Part shown: positions 45,901-54,899 of the stretch, piece by piece | How positions within the stretch are numbered: the first letter of the stretch is position 1 | How the letters are laid out: each line of letters opens with the position of its first letter | Source of the DNA: Symsagittifera roscoffensis | Lineage: Eukaryota; Xenacoelomorpha; Acoela; Convolutidae | DNA: 64,000 nucleotides | NCBI RefSeq assembly: GCF_963678635.1 | Contig: NW_026971149.1 | Coordinates: forward strand, 248,001 to 312,000 | Direction: 5' to 3' | The notes under the pieces: generated by a model | The model's input: only the letters and a program-made list of their open reading frames with translations | Told to the model about the DNA's origin: nothing | Databases searched by the model: none | Translations under genes and position numbers: made by a program

Positions 45901-48900
45901 TACATCCGCACAAAAATAAGTTTTGCACTATTATGTAGCTCCTTGCTCTGCATACGCGGATCGCATTCGCTCCAAAAATCCACTCCGCCTGTTGATTATT
46001 CGCCAGGTACCATTGCTGAGGAAAGGAGGCTTAATTGCTAAATAAACTTTTAAGGAAACAACTTATAAATTTGTTGTTTAATTGAATAAGTTGATTTATA
46101 AATTTTTGTTTTAAGTTGATGCGTTTTTATACTGCTTGGATTTTAACTAACTAGTTTTTCTAATTTTTTCAAACAGAGGCGAAGCCGTGCTTCGCAGACA
46201 CTTACAAGAACACGACCAAAAAGCAGCTCTGTCAAGTTAAACGAAAAAAAGTAGAAATAAGCTTTCAATAAGCAAAAACTCGGCTACGTGTAGATTTCGA
46301 ATCTGCTACCTAGAAATCGAAATCAAAGGACTTTGAGTCTTCCGCACTATCCACTCAGCCACGCAAGCTTAGCAACTGACTAACACTAGTCACAATAACA
46401 TCAGCTACATATGCTAATAAATTGCCTATGATATTCAGCAAAAGTGGAATCAAATACAAATGAATTCAATTTCGCAAGTATTACTTGGGAATATTACAAA
46501 CTAAAGGCATCAACACAAACTTTAAATGAAACAAATCGCAAGACATAAATCCACATTATGTATAAACTATGCATTTTCAAAAATTGCGAGAACGAGTTTT
46601 TAGTTTTCTTAAGTTTGTTGTCGCTAGAATTCATAACGAGAAAAACCAAGGTTGTAACTAATAAGTTTTCTGATGCACGAAGAACAGTTTGGTGAAAGGT
46701 CCAAAACTGAAAGATCGAAACAAAGTTCACAAGTTAATCAGACGCTGTTTTAAAATTGATTTATCAATGTTTTCATTTTGCGTATTTTATTACATTGAAT
46801 ACTGCTTTTAAATACGGCAGTTCGTTATTTTTTGCTGACTTGTAATTTCCGATAATTACGATTATTTACGTTAAAAATGCAATGTTGTCAATCAGCCAGC
46901 TACCCGAAACCGATCTGCCTCAGAAACGAGCGAGGCAGAAATAAAGTTCTTTGAAACAAATTACTTTTTTCGGTTTATTTGATGAATTAAAAGCGCATCA
47001 ACTGTGTTAACTTATTACGATTCGAAAGTCAAAAGCACAAGCTATGAAAAAACTGCAAAGATTCACCAAAAAAGGCACGAATATTTGCGACTTAGCTTGG
47101 AAAAAAAGAAGGCTTCGCAAATGTAAAAAGGAAAGAAAGAAAGATGGAGAACGATAAAAAAAATAACACCTGAGCTAAAAAGTGGCACCAATATTAGCGA
47201 CTTAGGTTAAAAAAAAGAAGGTTTCTACTAATACACTCGTTTTGCATGTGTAACAATAGCATGTGATGATGACAATGATAATCATACACAATAAATTGAG
47301 GTTCGAACCTCGGATATATTTGGATGATATTTGAATAAGACAGACACTGTACCTGGAAGCAGAAGGTGCTAGCAGAGGAGGAGGAGGAGTGTTGTCTGGT
47401 GGATGCTGTGGCTGTCATGAACACACAACAGCCAGTCCTCTTCTCCTTCTCTCTGTCCAACTCCAGACTCAGCCGCACCTCCGCCAGTTCCGTCATGCAC
47501 GGAGTGTACTTTGCCCCCAGTTTGATCAACTCCATCTAGTAAGTGAACAAGAGAAGCCAGTTGCAGAGCAAGTTAAACATAACAACCGTAATTGCAACCA
47601 TTCCCAAAAAACTTTAATCGCAAAACAAAAATTACCAGAAAATCATATTAATCATTTTTTGGTTGATCAATTTTTTTTTCAAAAAACTCAGTTCTGTATT
47701 TACAAAACTTGTTTCCTTTTTTGTTGGGAAGAGAGTTTAGCAATAATTTGGTAAGTTTCAAAAAAATTTGTTGGCAAAAAACTCAAAATAATGCGTAACA
47801 AGGCACGAGATAAATGATATTGAGCTTGAAAATGGGCGAGGGGAAGAATATCAAAAAAAAACAAGATTTGTATTCGAATGTTAATTGAATTTTAAGCCCA
47901 CAAAACTGCTATCATAAAAGAATTTTAAAAGTTAAAGTGAGTATTTAACTAGAGATTCGCTACGCTAGAAAAATATCAACAAATTGCGTTTAGCTGCTAG
48001 ATTAGGGCAAAAAAGTCGATAAAATTATAGCGGTTCCCATTTTTCAAGAAATTTTTCTACCGAATTTCGATGCTACATTTCATTAAGATGAAATGTTTTT
48101 GTTCACACATTTTTTCGTGGTTCACCGAATTATTACTGCATTTCGTGTGGTACAAGCTCACACAGTGCTGATTTGATAAACAAAAGTTATGAGCACAAAA
48201 GTTGCTTGGAATTTAACCAGATAATTTATAATGCAATTCACTTTGCGAAACTCTGATACAAAATCCAACCTTAAGACTCGTCAATTCATTTGGTTCAAGA
48301 TTGTGGGAAACAAAGCGTCACTTGATGTGAACTAACACAAATTGGCAACGTATTTTCTGCTTAACATCGCAGCAAACAAACGGACCCGTTTTATGGTGCT
48401 GTTTATTAACAAAACAAACTGCACCATAAAATTTCTGATAAAATTTCAAGCAAAATTTATGCTCAGAATTTGCGTATTAAATAAACCGACTCTGAGATAA
48501 CGAAACTCGAAATTTCAATTTTAGTAATTTATTCCAAAATTTCGAACTAGCATTGTAAGAGCTTAATCAGAGCACTCATAGCGTCAGAAAGCCGCATTCA
48601 GGTCAGACTTGGTAAAGAATGCTAAAAAGATGAGAATTCATGTTTTTTTCTCGAATGATGATGTTAATTTGGCCAGTTTTATCAGACATAACGTGAGGGC
48701 GTTGGAGAAGCCAATATAATAAATCAACGTGAATATTGGGGCGGCTAAAAAGAGAGGAAATTGGAGAAATGGTGTGGATATCTGCGGTTAACATCCAAAA
48801 AGACAAGAAACTAGACCACTGTTCTTAAATAAATCAACGCTGATAACTGAAACTTATCACAATCTAATCGTAGTATAATTTCAACACAGAGACGAAGTTG

Positions 48901-51900
48901 CACTTCGCATACACAAGCAAAAATACGAGCGATAACGCTACTGGGAAAAACTGAATGAAAAAACCTTTGAGTCTACAAAATTTCGTAAGTGAAGCACGCC
49001 GATCATGACGCATTAGCAGTACCAGTCAATTTGAAAAAAAAGAAGTTAACCAACTAACATGCCTCAATTTATAGAGCACTCTTATGTAGCAGTAATAACA
49101 AGGAAAAAATTAAATGTAATTCAAATAAAATGAAATTCTTTTTTATTTGAGATTTTTTGTAAAAATCATCACCCCACCCGTCATATTAAGTACAGAGGGA
49201 TAATTTTGGCTCCTAGTAACAAATCAATTATGGCAAATAAGCTTCCTTGAACCAATTTGGAATGATTTCTATGACGGATTAAATCTCCGCTTACGCGTTA
49301 ATAGCGCGAAATATATCGCGCGTTAATTGTCCCAAATTGGCCAACATTTTTAAACACCCATAACTGTACGAAAATTAATCACGGTGAAATATCGTTCGAA
49401 ATTTAAGCTCAAGACAACAATACTTTTTGAATGATCTACAAAAAAATCCCGTCAAAAATGGCTAGTTAAGAAGTCGAACTTTGTCTGAAGAAAAAAAACC
49501 ACCCTGAGCACAATATTTCCGCTACTTTCGTTACGAAAGTCGGAACAATAATAGTCTGTGTTGATATCTTTAGCATTGACTGTACTTAATATTTGCGACT
49601 TATAGTATGAAGTATCTTTTTTTCCAATCTAACACAAGCTCTGCGGTTCCATGGATAATAACCGATTATATTGCCATTTTATAGTCAGTATCTATAAAAT
49701 TACAGAAGTAATCGATTATAATTAATCAAAAATTGATAATCATCATCAAATTTTTTTAATCAATATAATCCTTTATAAACGATTATAATGCACTTTTTGA
49801 GAACAATTTATGAATTTTGCAATTTTTTTAAAGGTATCTTATTTCTTGTTTCGTGCAGTTGCTACGTATTACGTTTGATAAATTTCTTACTTTCGATACA
49901 ATCCCCCACCCCACCCCACCTATCTTATTTAACCCCCCACCCCTGTATACTGGACGTGGACGGGGTAAAAGAATTGGGAGAGGAACAAAAAACTTGGTGA
50001 GGGGGTCAAAGTGGAGTGTGTGTGTGTGGGGGGGGGGGGTGTAAACTGTAACTGGGGGTGGGGGGGGGGGGTGGGGTTGAGGTTGGTGGTAAACTTAAAT
50101 AAACATGGGGTTGGGCGTACGGATAAACGTAGGGGAGTGGTTTATATGCGGGCGTGAGGGGGTAAAAATGGATGGGGGCAAAGTGAGGGGGGGGGGTTAA
50201 TTTGAGTAGGTTTAGATTGCGAGTAGGAGTAGGCCGTGAGTAACGCAGAAAACTGAATTATTTTGCAATAAATTGAGAAGATTATAATCTGCTATACTCA
50301 ATACTCAGTTATAATGGATTCTAAATGGATTATAATCCATTCGAATGGATTTTAATGGATTTTGTTTTAAGGGAAATAATCGATTATAATGACAATAAAA
50401 TCGATTTTGTGGTCTAAATTTGCAACAATAATGGATTATAATGACAACATTTTAGACAATTTTCCATTCTAATCGGTTAAAATCCTGGAACTCCGGTGCA
50501 GGAATTGTTGCTTTCATCTCTTACTAGCCAAATTTGTTCCTTGATTGATTTACATCACTCAACAGCTATTTTGAACCATGTTTACAACGTTATTTTCAAT
50601 CACCCGTTTTATATGTTATGCGCTCGCAAATGGAGTGGGACGAGGCCATGACGTTTTAGCTTGACTGTTTATTACTTTGGTTGACTTTCCATGAGTTTTA
50701 TTACGCTTTAGCTCGCTTTTGACTTGACTATTAAGATCGAGAATTAGATGTGATAATAGTTTATTTAGATAGAAAATTACGCGGTTTTCCCAACTTTGGT
50801 CAAAGTGACCTCCATCAAAGCACAACAAAACGAAAAATGGACACTGGAGTACAACCCTAATTTTCTTTACAGCGTCGTTAATTTACTGTTAGGAAATTAA
50901 CGACATTAAAAATAGGGACATATTGAAATGTCATGTTTTTCACACAGATTACAGATTTCAGACATTCTGAACTAAACCTAATTTGAACAAGCGAGAAAAA
51001 GACAAAAAAGAGAGAAGAGTGTTTTTTGTGAACAGAAAAAACTGTAAAGCCATTGTTTCGCATCTTGTCATTAAAACTGATTGTTTTTTATACATTAGAG
51101 AAGGTCATCTACTTTGTGAGCAACCACCAAGATCGTCAGAGCGTTAAGCTTTGTTGCGCTGTTACAAAAACCTTTTCTATATATTTTCTAGCATATACTC
51201 CAATTACAATCAACTTATCATCCACAAACATTGTTTCATTCATTCGATTCAGCCATTCAGTGTAGTTGTGTATGTCTGTATGTGTGTACTCACTGGTCTG
51301 GGTCCGATCCATACATTGTGTGGCTCCAGAAGTGCCACCTGTTGAGCGTCCACAGTCCTCCTGGCCACCAGTGCACTGCTGCTGCTCATGCCCAGTCCAA
51401 ATGGACCCACTCCGTGCTGGATGAGTGACGTCACCAGCAGGATGACATGCACAGTGCAGATCCACAGGGTGAAGTAGGGTCTGTGATGATGGATGCCAGT
51501 GATCTATCAACCAATCAACCATCTCTTCATTACATCATTACTTCCCCCCACCTACTCCCCTATCCACCCCCCCCCCCCACCTACCTAGTATTGAATGTCC
51601 ATCCCTATCAAGGAGAGATGGTTAATTGACCAGTAGCACAGAATGTTCCGAACATAAATATTTGACTTAAAAATCAAAAAAAAAAGAAACATTGGAAAAT
51701 CCAAAAAACTTTTTTTTCTCCCAAATTTCATGTTTTTCTTTTGCAATAATGAGCAAAAGTGGCCAAAATATTGCAGAAAACGCATGAAAAATTAGATGAA
51801 AACGCATGAAAAAACGCTCCGAGTAATTTAGTCTGAAAAACGAAAAAACGCGATCCTATCTTCGACGCTCACTTTTTCCAAGTTTTCAACTTATTTGATT

Positions 51901-52937
51901 TCTCAGACAGAAAACGACACCTATTATTTTCACCTGGTCTCTGACATGTGAATCGAGCCTTCTCATCTTGGGGTTCATGATAACAATAGGGGGCTGATTG
52001 CCTCCCCCTCCCCCTCCGACTACGCCAGACGACGCACCCAGCCCCCCACTGCTATCTAATCCAGTCCACAACCCATTGCGACCCCCTCCCCCTGCTCCTG
52101 CTCCCATTCTAGAACTGCTGCTTCTCACCCCTCCTGATTGTGCCTTACTGGCTTTTCTCGAGGGTGATTTGTGGTCTGACGCCTGTTTGCAGCCTTTGTT
52201 GCGTCTGTGGAATCGGGGACCGGCTGCAGGTCTGCACACAATTGAACTCACAGTCAAAACTGCAATTATTCACTCAAAGGCTCTAATTGGCCATTTAGCG
52301 ACAGAGAAACAAATTATTAGATACACTTGACCGCTTCGAAGCCCTTAATCAGTTCTTTTGATTTCAGATGTCAACCCAACAATTCCCCTACAACCACGAA
52401 AAGATAATAGACAGCAGGGTATTTTAAGATTGTTTTTAAGTTTGATGCTTCAGTTGTTAAGACTCACAAGTGACGCTTGAGGAAGTGAACTCGACTGGTG
52501 GGGATGTTGGACCCAGCCGCCGACAACTTCTCCCTCACTTCCTCTTTCCCCTCTTCCTCCCCCTTCTTCACTACTTTGTGGGAAGAATCAACATTTCCAA
52601 ATGTGAACTTATTTCTTTCTCTCCTTTGTTCACAATTATTCACAAGAGCACCAATCACATTTAAGGAATGCGGTCTGAAACGAGACTGAACACTTTTCTC
52701 CACATGTAAACTGTTAGTCTGATCATTCTGAGGCGTAGCGCAATCTTCGTCATTTGCTTCATAACTCTGATCAATTGCATCATCGATTTCTTCCATTTCA
52801 GCAATCAATTGTTCTTGTTTTTGGTCGATTTCCTGCTCGTCAGAAGAAGATGCTGATGATGACGAAGAGTCTTCTTTGAGGGCTTCCTTCTCCGAGTTGA
52901 GAGTGGGCAAAAACAGGGGTCTAGATCGACCGAAGTT
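33670..52937 (-). CDS. iRhom: iRhom (inactive rhomboid, RHBDF family), 5'-partial
   Basis: Polytopic ER/Golgi membrane pseudoprotease; family members bind ADAM17 and EGF-type cargo and control their traffic. Nine exons on the - strand: 52937-52468, 52231-51934, 51503-51294, 47535-47353, 39158-38970, 38718-38554, 38210-37935, 37044-36845, 33910-33670. All phases match, giving about 743 residues (vertebrate iRhoms about 855, so the first part is missing). Order: acidic cytosolic region, TM1 (PYFTLWICTVHVILLV), Cys-rich luminal iRhom domain, then the rhomboid core. The rhomboid GxSG is replaced by GPYP and the HxxG-like position reads NFMNFSALTAG, so Ser and His are both absent, as expected for a pseudoprotease. 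Introns are loaded with transposons; the longest is 8.2 kb. Confidence 0.93.
34200..34654. other. iRhom intron, no feature
   Basis: AT-rich intron sequence between the last exon region and the solo LTR. Nothing recognisable. Confidence 0.5.
34655..36791 (-). repeat. Diverged solo LTR of the long-LTR family, in an iRhom intron
   Basis: About 2.1 kb. Begins CGTAGATTTCTAG and ends GATCCTACA, and follows the main LTR in order: CTCTTTTCGGCTTCTC, then GGGAATTATGCCACTTTTCGGTGTTAATA, given here as two blocks, and AGTGCTAATAACCTCCG. Strongly diverged, so an older or sister-family insertion. I could not find a clear target duplication. A (CT)n tract lies at 34791-34807. Confidence 0.7.
36845..37044 (-). 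CDS. iRhom: iRhom exon 8
   Basis: Begins after CTTAG with VGPYPCLFGILGS, where active rhomboids have GxSG. Contains LLRPLRAWMTLLFICLFLF and GLLPWLDNFMNF (family GLLPWIDNFAH). Donor AG|GTAACA, phase 2. Confidence 0.92.
37436..37768. mobile_element. hAT-type MITE, diverged fifth copy in an iRhom intron
   Basis: Begins CAGGAGTTTCTCGAGG and shares the AGGTCGAC...ATTGATTTTCCGAGCTCTC and TTTAGTATATATTGGCGCC blocks of the array MITEs. The right end, after a C run (37743-37756), is uncertain. This is an independent insertion at a different site, confirming the family is mobile. Confidence 0.65.
37935..38210 (-). CDS. iRhom: iRhom exon 7
   Basis: 92 codons, phase 0 at both ends. VSCLSEVCGLFPF, a Ser/Pro repeat insert, IYRLFTSLLVHAGVAHLL and FLSGITGNLVSSILLPYQAQ match the rhomboid core (family YRLWLSLFLHAG and LSGITGN). 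Confidence 0.93.
38554..38718 (-). CDS. iRhom: iRhom exon 6
   Basis: 55 codons, phase 0. Luminal Cys-rich part of the iRhom domain: MTCHITARPCCFGPLGQC and SRDYCGFVRGIFHPEAFLCS, with the family's GRPCC, REYCDFM and LCSQ positions kept. Confidence 0.94.
38970..39158 (-). CDS. iRhom: iRhom exon 5
   Basis: 63 codons, phase 0. SSEEECVNRIATLDFF, VCGLDPRYCELP and WPPNITDWP match the conserved SEEEC, VCxxDPRxC and WPxxITxWP motifs of iRhoms. Confidence 0.94.
39940..40320. repeat. Tandem repeat, about 127-bp unit, three copies
   Basis: Units contain ACGCCGAATAAATTCAATA, CAGCATATCGCC and CAATCCAAAATACTGATTTT. Equivalent points at 39961, 40088 and 40216 give periods of 127 and 128. Lies inside the TIR element. 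Confidence 0.85.
40305..40450. repeat. Short minisatellite with CAGTATTTGGGATCGAAGTT
   Basis: Four to five irregular copies of a unit of about 25-35 bp containing TTTGGGATCGAAGTT, directly after the 127-bp array. Confidence 0.8.
41110..41990. repeat. Cluster of CGTGTAAA/TTACACG motifs in both orientations
   Basis: Many short inverted motifs (CGTGTAAAAGTTACACGA, GCAAATTTACACGA, CGTGTGAATATACACGA) across about 900 bp. A direct repeat ATGCATTTAAACCTATCACT occurs at 41411 and 41478. No long frame makes sense. Probably a non-autonomous DNA element, but I found no matching ends. Confidence 0.4.
42868..42945 (+). repeat. tRNA-like SINE head
   Basis: GGCAGGATGGCCGAGCGG has a good A box (TGGCCGAGCGG), and GGATTCAAGTCCC is a B-box-like motif about 50 bases on, but the acceptor and T stems do not pair. 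This fits a SINE promoter derived from a Ser/Leu-type tRNA rather than a working tRNA. A hairpin GTTATAGC...GCTATAAC follows at about 42962-42993. Confidence 0.5.
43900..46025 (+). pseudogene. Reverse-transcriptase retroelement, heavily frame-shifted
   Basis: Pieces in all three + frames follow, in order, an RT family common in marine invertebrates. Visible: HSLRDDYSRSEIRG and LLIDAENVSDSLNRKLALRN (first RT Asp motif, about 44240-44360), ILSQEGTIEGDPIAMTTYGI (44453 on), VQRWYDDDGKA at the catalytic YxDD place, FRSLFSLPVGDGSLNLTLP (about 45000) and LASEKKSSIRLKILPLKRY. The C-terminal part (45480-46000) contains VEPHLQPLGGE and YFEVKIFNPRARHAH, which in this family form a nuclease-like domain. 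Many stops and frameshifts make it dead. It inserted in iRhom intron 4. Confidence 0.72.
46283..46371 (-). pseudogene. tRNA-like sequence (Leu/Ser type), probably pseudogene or SINE head
   Basis: On the - strand, TGGCTGAGTGG (A box) and GCAGATTCGAAATC (B box) are separated as in a long-variable-arm tRNA. GACTCAAAGTC is at the anticodon position. It is followed by GAGTTTTTGC, a possible Pol III terminator. The acceptor stem GCTTGCG/CGTAGC and the T stem have mismatches, so function is doubtful. Confidence 0.45.
47353..47535 (-). CDS. iRhom: iRhom exon 4
   Basis: 61 codons, phase 0. MELIKLGAKYTPCM matches the family IHLGAKFSPCM. REKEKRTGCCV matches the family REREKHSACCV. A Ser-rich insert precedes the donor. 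Confidence 0.94.
47536..49084. other. iRhom intron 3, no gene seen
   Basis: AT-rich. A short motif at 48886-48920 (AGACGAAGTTGCACTTCGCA) resembles 46177-46210 (AGGCGAAGCCGTGCTTCGCA), a possible repeat end. No exon or RNA recognised. Confidence 0.45.
49085..49551 (-). mobile_element. Helentron-like non-autonomous element, copy C, truncated
   Basis: Matches copies A and B from AGCAGTAATAACA to AGTCGGAACA (49538-49547). It lacks the hairpin end and first inverted repeat. Shares the CCGCTTACGCGTTAATAGCG core. Confidence 0.65.
49640..50480. repeat. GATTATAATC palindrome-rich tract around a C-rich/G-rich stretch
   Basis: Many copies of ATTATAATC/GATTATAAT, a self-complementary 10-mer, at 49650-49790 and 50270-50470. 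They flank a C-rich run (CCCCACCCCACCCCACC, about 49903-49945) and then G-rich runs (50020-50200) with several GGGGGGGG blocks. Strong folding and G-quadruplex potential. Non-coding, inside iRhom intron 3. Confidence 0.7.
50481..51293. other. iRhom intron 3, remaining part, no feature
   Basis: No homology, RNA gene or repeat family recognised apart from short AT-rich tracts. Confidence 0.45.
51294..51503 (-). CDS. iRhom: iRhom exon 3 (first membrane helix)
   Basis: 70 codons, phase 0. HRPYFTLWICTVHVILLVTS matches the family HRPYFTYWxTFVQ start of TM1, then GVGPFGLG and HNVWIGPRP (family NFWIGPSS). A second acceptor inside (CATCACAG) is possible but would break the phase. Confidence 0.93.
51504..51933. 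other. iRhom intron 2, no feature
   Basis: 430 bases, with a C run near 51568. Nothing else recognised. Confidence 0.5.
51934..52231 (-). CDS. iRhom: iRhom exon 2 of those seen (cytosolic)
   Basis: Starts with one base completing Leu, then PAAGPRFHRRNKGCKQ, a basic Ser-rich stretch and a Gly-rich stretch, ending PKMRRLDSHVRDQ just before the TM1 exon. Low conservation, as usual for the iRhom cytosolic domain; placed by splice phase and position. Confidence 0.82.
52468..52937 (-). CDS. iRhom: iRhom exon 1 of those seen (cytosolic, not the start)
   Basis: Starts phase 0 after TGTTTCAG with NFGRSRPLFLPTLNSEKE, then a Ser/acidic stretch, a likely coiled coil (IDQKQEQLIAEMEEIDDAID) and a basic end (RVHFLKRH). 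Donor GTGAGT leaves phase 2, which fits the next exon. The initiator Met and first exon(s) were not found upstream. Confidence 0.8.
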
Positions 52938-53224
52938 CTGAAACAGCCAGTGATTCAAAAACTAAAATGATTTAAATAGTGCTATGAAAAAAAAAAGAAA
53001 TAATCAAATTATTGATAGTTTGTTTTCAGGCTGTTTTCATCTCAATGAATGCTACAGAAGTATACTTCAACCATTGCATTCCAGGCTGAGATATTTTCAT
53101 GAGACCCTCTGGTCCTTTTGAGATGTCTCTGCTTGAAACATTGTTTATCTTCCTTGTTTATAAACTGCGATAAATGAAACAAGAAGAACGAAAAAAGGCT
53201 GTGGGTATAGATTACTGCCAGGAA

Positions 53225-53535
53225 TGACACGTTCCTTTTTGATTACCAAAAAGAAGACCCAATTATCTATCTGCAACTAAAAGTCAGCAAACAAAACTAG
53301 AACTGGATAATTGCAACTAAAAGTTCTATTTGTAGTTCTGACCGATATAAATGGATTAACTATATACCAATTTTAGCTGTAGGCACCATTAATATGTACC
53401 AGTATTTCTTTCTAGCTGTACAAGACAATTCTAAATACTCTCTAAGAATCAGTCAGTTTTAGAATTTCGCGTAAAAGAATTGCCGACAGTTAGCTTGATC
53501 AAGACCAAAGAGGACCCAAAGAACTGGAAATATCA
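53225..53535 (+). repeat. 5' LTR of a second, small-LTR retrotransposon
   Basis: About 310 bp. Shares GACACGTT, AACTAGAACTGGATAATTGC, TTTGTAGTTCTGACC, TTAGCTGTAGGCACCA and AGCTTGATCAAGAC in order with 57369-57644. A likely primer site TGGCGACAGAGATGGTGG starts at 53538. Exact ends uncertain. Confidence 0.65.
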
Positions 53536-53537
53536 TA

Positions 53538-53555
53538 TGGCGACAGAGATGGTGG
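53538..53555 (+). other. Primer binding site of the second LTR element
   Basis: TGGCGACAGAGATGGTGG, two bases after the LTR end. The TGG start fits pairing with a tRNA CCA end. The tRNA was not identified. Confidence 0.5.
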
Positions 53556-53939
53556 CTATTTTCGGCTTATCCATATTTTTTGCTGAAACAGATTGGAACG
53601 ATTACAAAAAGTAAAGAACAGCTTTCAAATCAACAAAAATTGCAACCAAAACTTTTTAACGTTACCACTAGCCTTTATAGTGCTAGAATGCTATTCATTT
53701 TGATTTATGAGTTGTATATATGAAAATATAAAATTGGACTTTAGAAAAAACCATTCCCTCTATTATAAATTTCAAACTTCGCAAGAATATATAAAATTAG
53801 GTTTCAATTACAACCAAATTTTAAAAAATTCACTCTTAGAAAACCTTTATAAACCTCGTAACTGTTTCGCTTTCGCAAATGAGACGAACATCTTGACTGC
53901 AACCTGGAATTCTCTCTATTTTTGTTATCGACATTTTTT

Positions 53940-54660
53940 ATGGCAGCACCAACTCCCCCTTGTGTTTCAATCTGAGCGTGTTCTGGAGAAAAGGAGGAAG
54001 ATTGGCTGAAGTTCGAAGGAATCTTACGAGCTAGTATCATAGTTGCCCGCACACAAGAAGCACAGAATCAAAAAGCTCAATTTTTTTTACATCTCCACTT
54101 AGAAGGAAAATCCCTCAGCTTCTATTCAAATCTTAATAAAGCTGTGCAAAAGGATCCCGAACAAGCTTTGGATCAATTGCGAAATCGATACGCAGTTCCT
54201 GATCGAATCCGAGAATATCACTTTGAATTGCGCAATAGAAATTTCAATTCCGAAACTGATGATGCACTAGCTAACTCAATTGAACATTCTAGCAAGGTTG
54301 ACTATTTTAGATGACAACGGCGCACGAATAATCGGAGCAGATGAGCGAAACAGGCGAGTAAGAGAGCAATTCATTGGTGGAATGCCCTATAGGAACAGCA
54401 TAATTATGCTTCGAGAACACGAAAACGTTTATCGTCTATTATTCGCAGAAGAGTTGAAGCTGACAGAATCGAAAATGACCAGAAGATAGATTGTTCAATC
54501 CAAGTCATTCAAGCTAATGCCAGCAATCGCAATGAAGACTGCGAAACTTGTGAAGTCTCTGCAGTTTCAACATTTACTGGCTACGCAGAGAGCAGTCAAA
54601 GTTTCGACATATATCTAAATGATGGATACAATATCGATCCTGGCCTCCCAGAAAGTGAAT
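53940..54660 (+). pseudogene. gag-like (capsid) gene of the second LTR element, decayed
   Basis: The ATG at 53940 opens MAAPTPP; a stop follows near 53970, then about 110 codons in the same frame: EEDWLKFEGILRASIIVART, KAQFFLHLHLEGKSLSFYSN, ALDQLRNRYAVPDRIREYHF, FNSETDDALANSIEH. This is the helical pattern of a retrotransposon gag capsid. After a frameshift it continues as LDDNGARIIGADERNRRVRE and QFIGGMPYRNSI (54280-54489), then again in another frame. Further open but unrecognised acidic sequence (HEDYFDIDYYQDTQ) runs to about 54900. No pol seen downstream. Confidence 0.6.
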
Positions 54661-54899
54661 AGTTTTACACTGGTGATAAAGACGCAAAAGAACCATCGAA
54701 TTTGACCACGAGGATTATTTTGATATTGACTACTATCAAGATACTCAGGACAAAATCTCTGGGTCTGATCAGGAAGAACCTGAGACTGTCGAAGATAAAT
54801 CGGCAAGCTGGACAATTAAAAATCCATTTTTTGCAAATTATGCAAGTCATGATTCCACTTTTCTACTAAGGCTTATCTTTTCTTCAATTAACTATTACG

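Noticed and set aside
46283..46371. Functional tRNA gene
   Set aside because: A and B boxes and a T run are present but the acceptor and T stems have several mismatches, so I list it only as tRNA-like.
53042..53230. - strand ORF as the missing first iRhom exon
   Set aside because: No matching donor phase or iRhom-like sequence, and it overlaps the start of the second LTR element.
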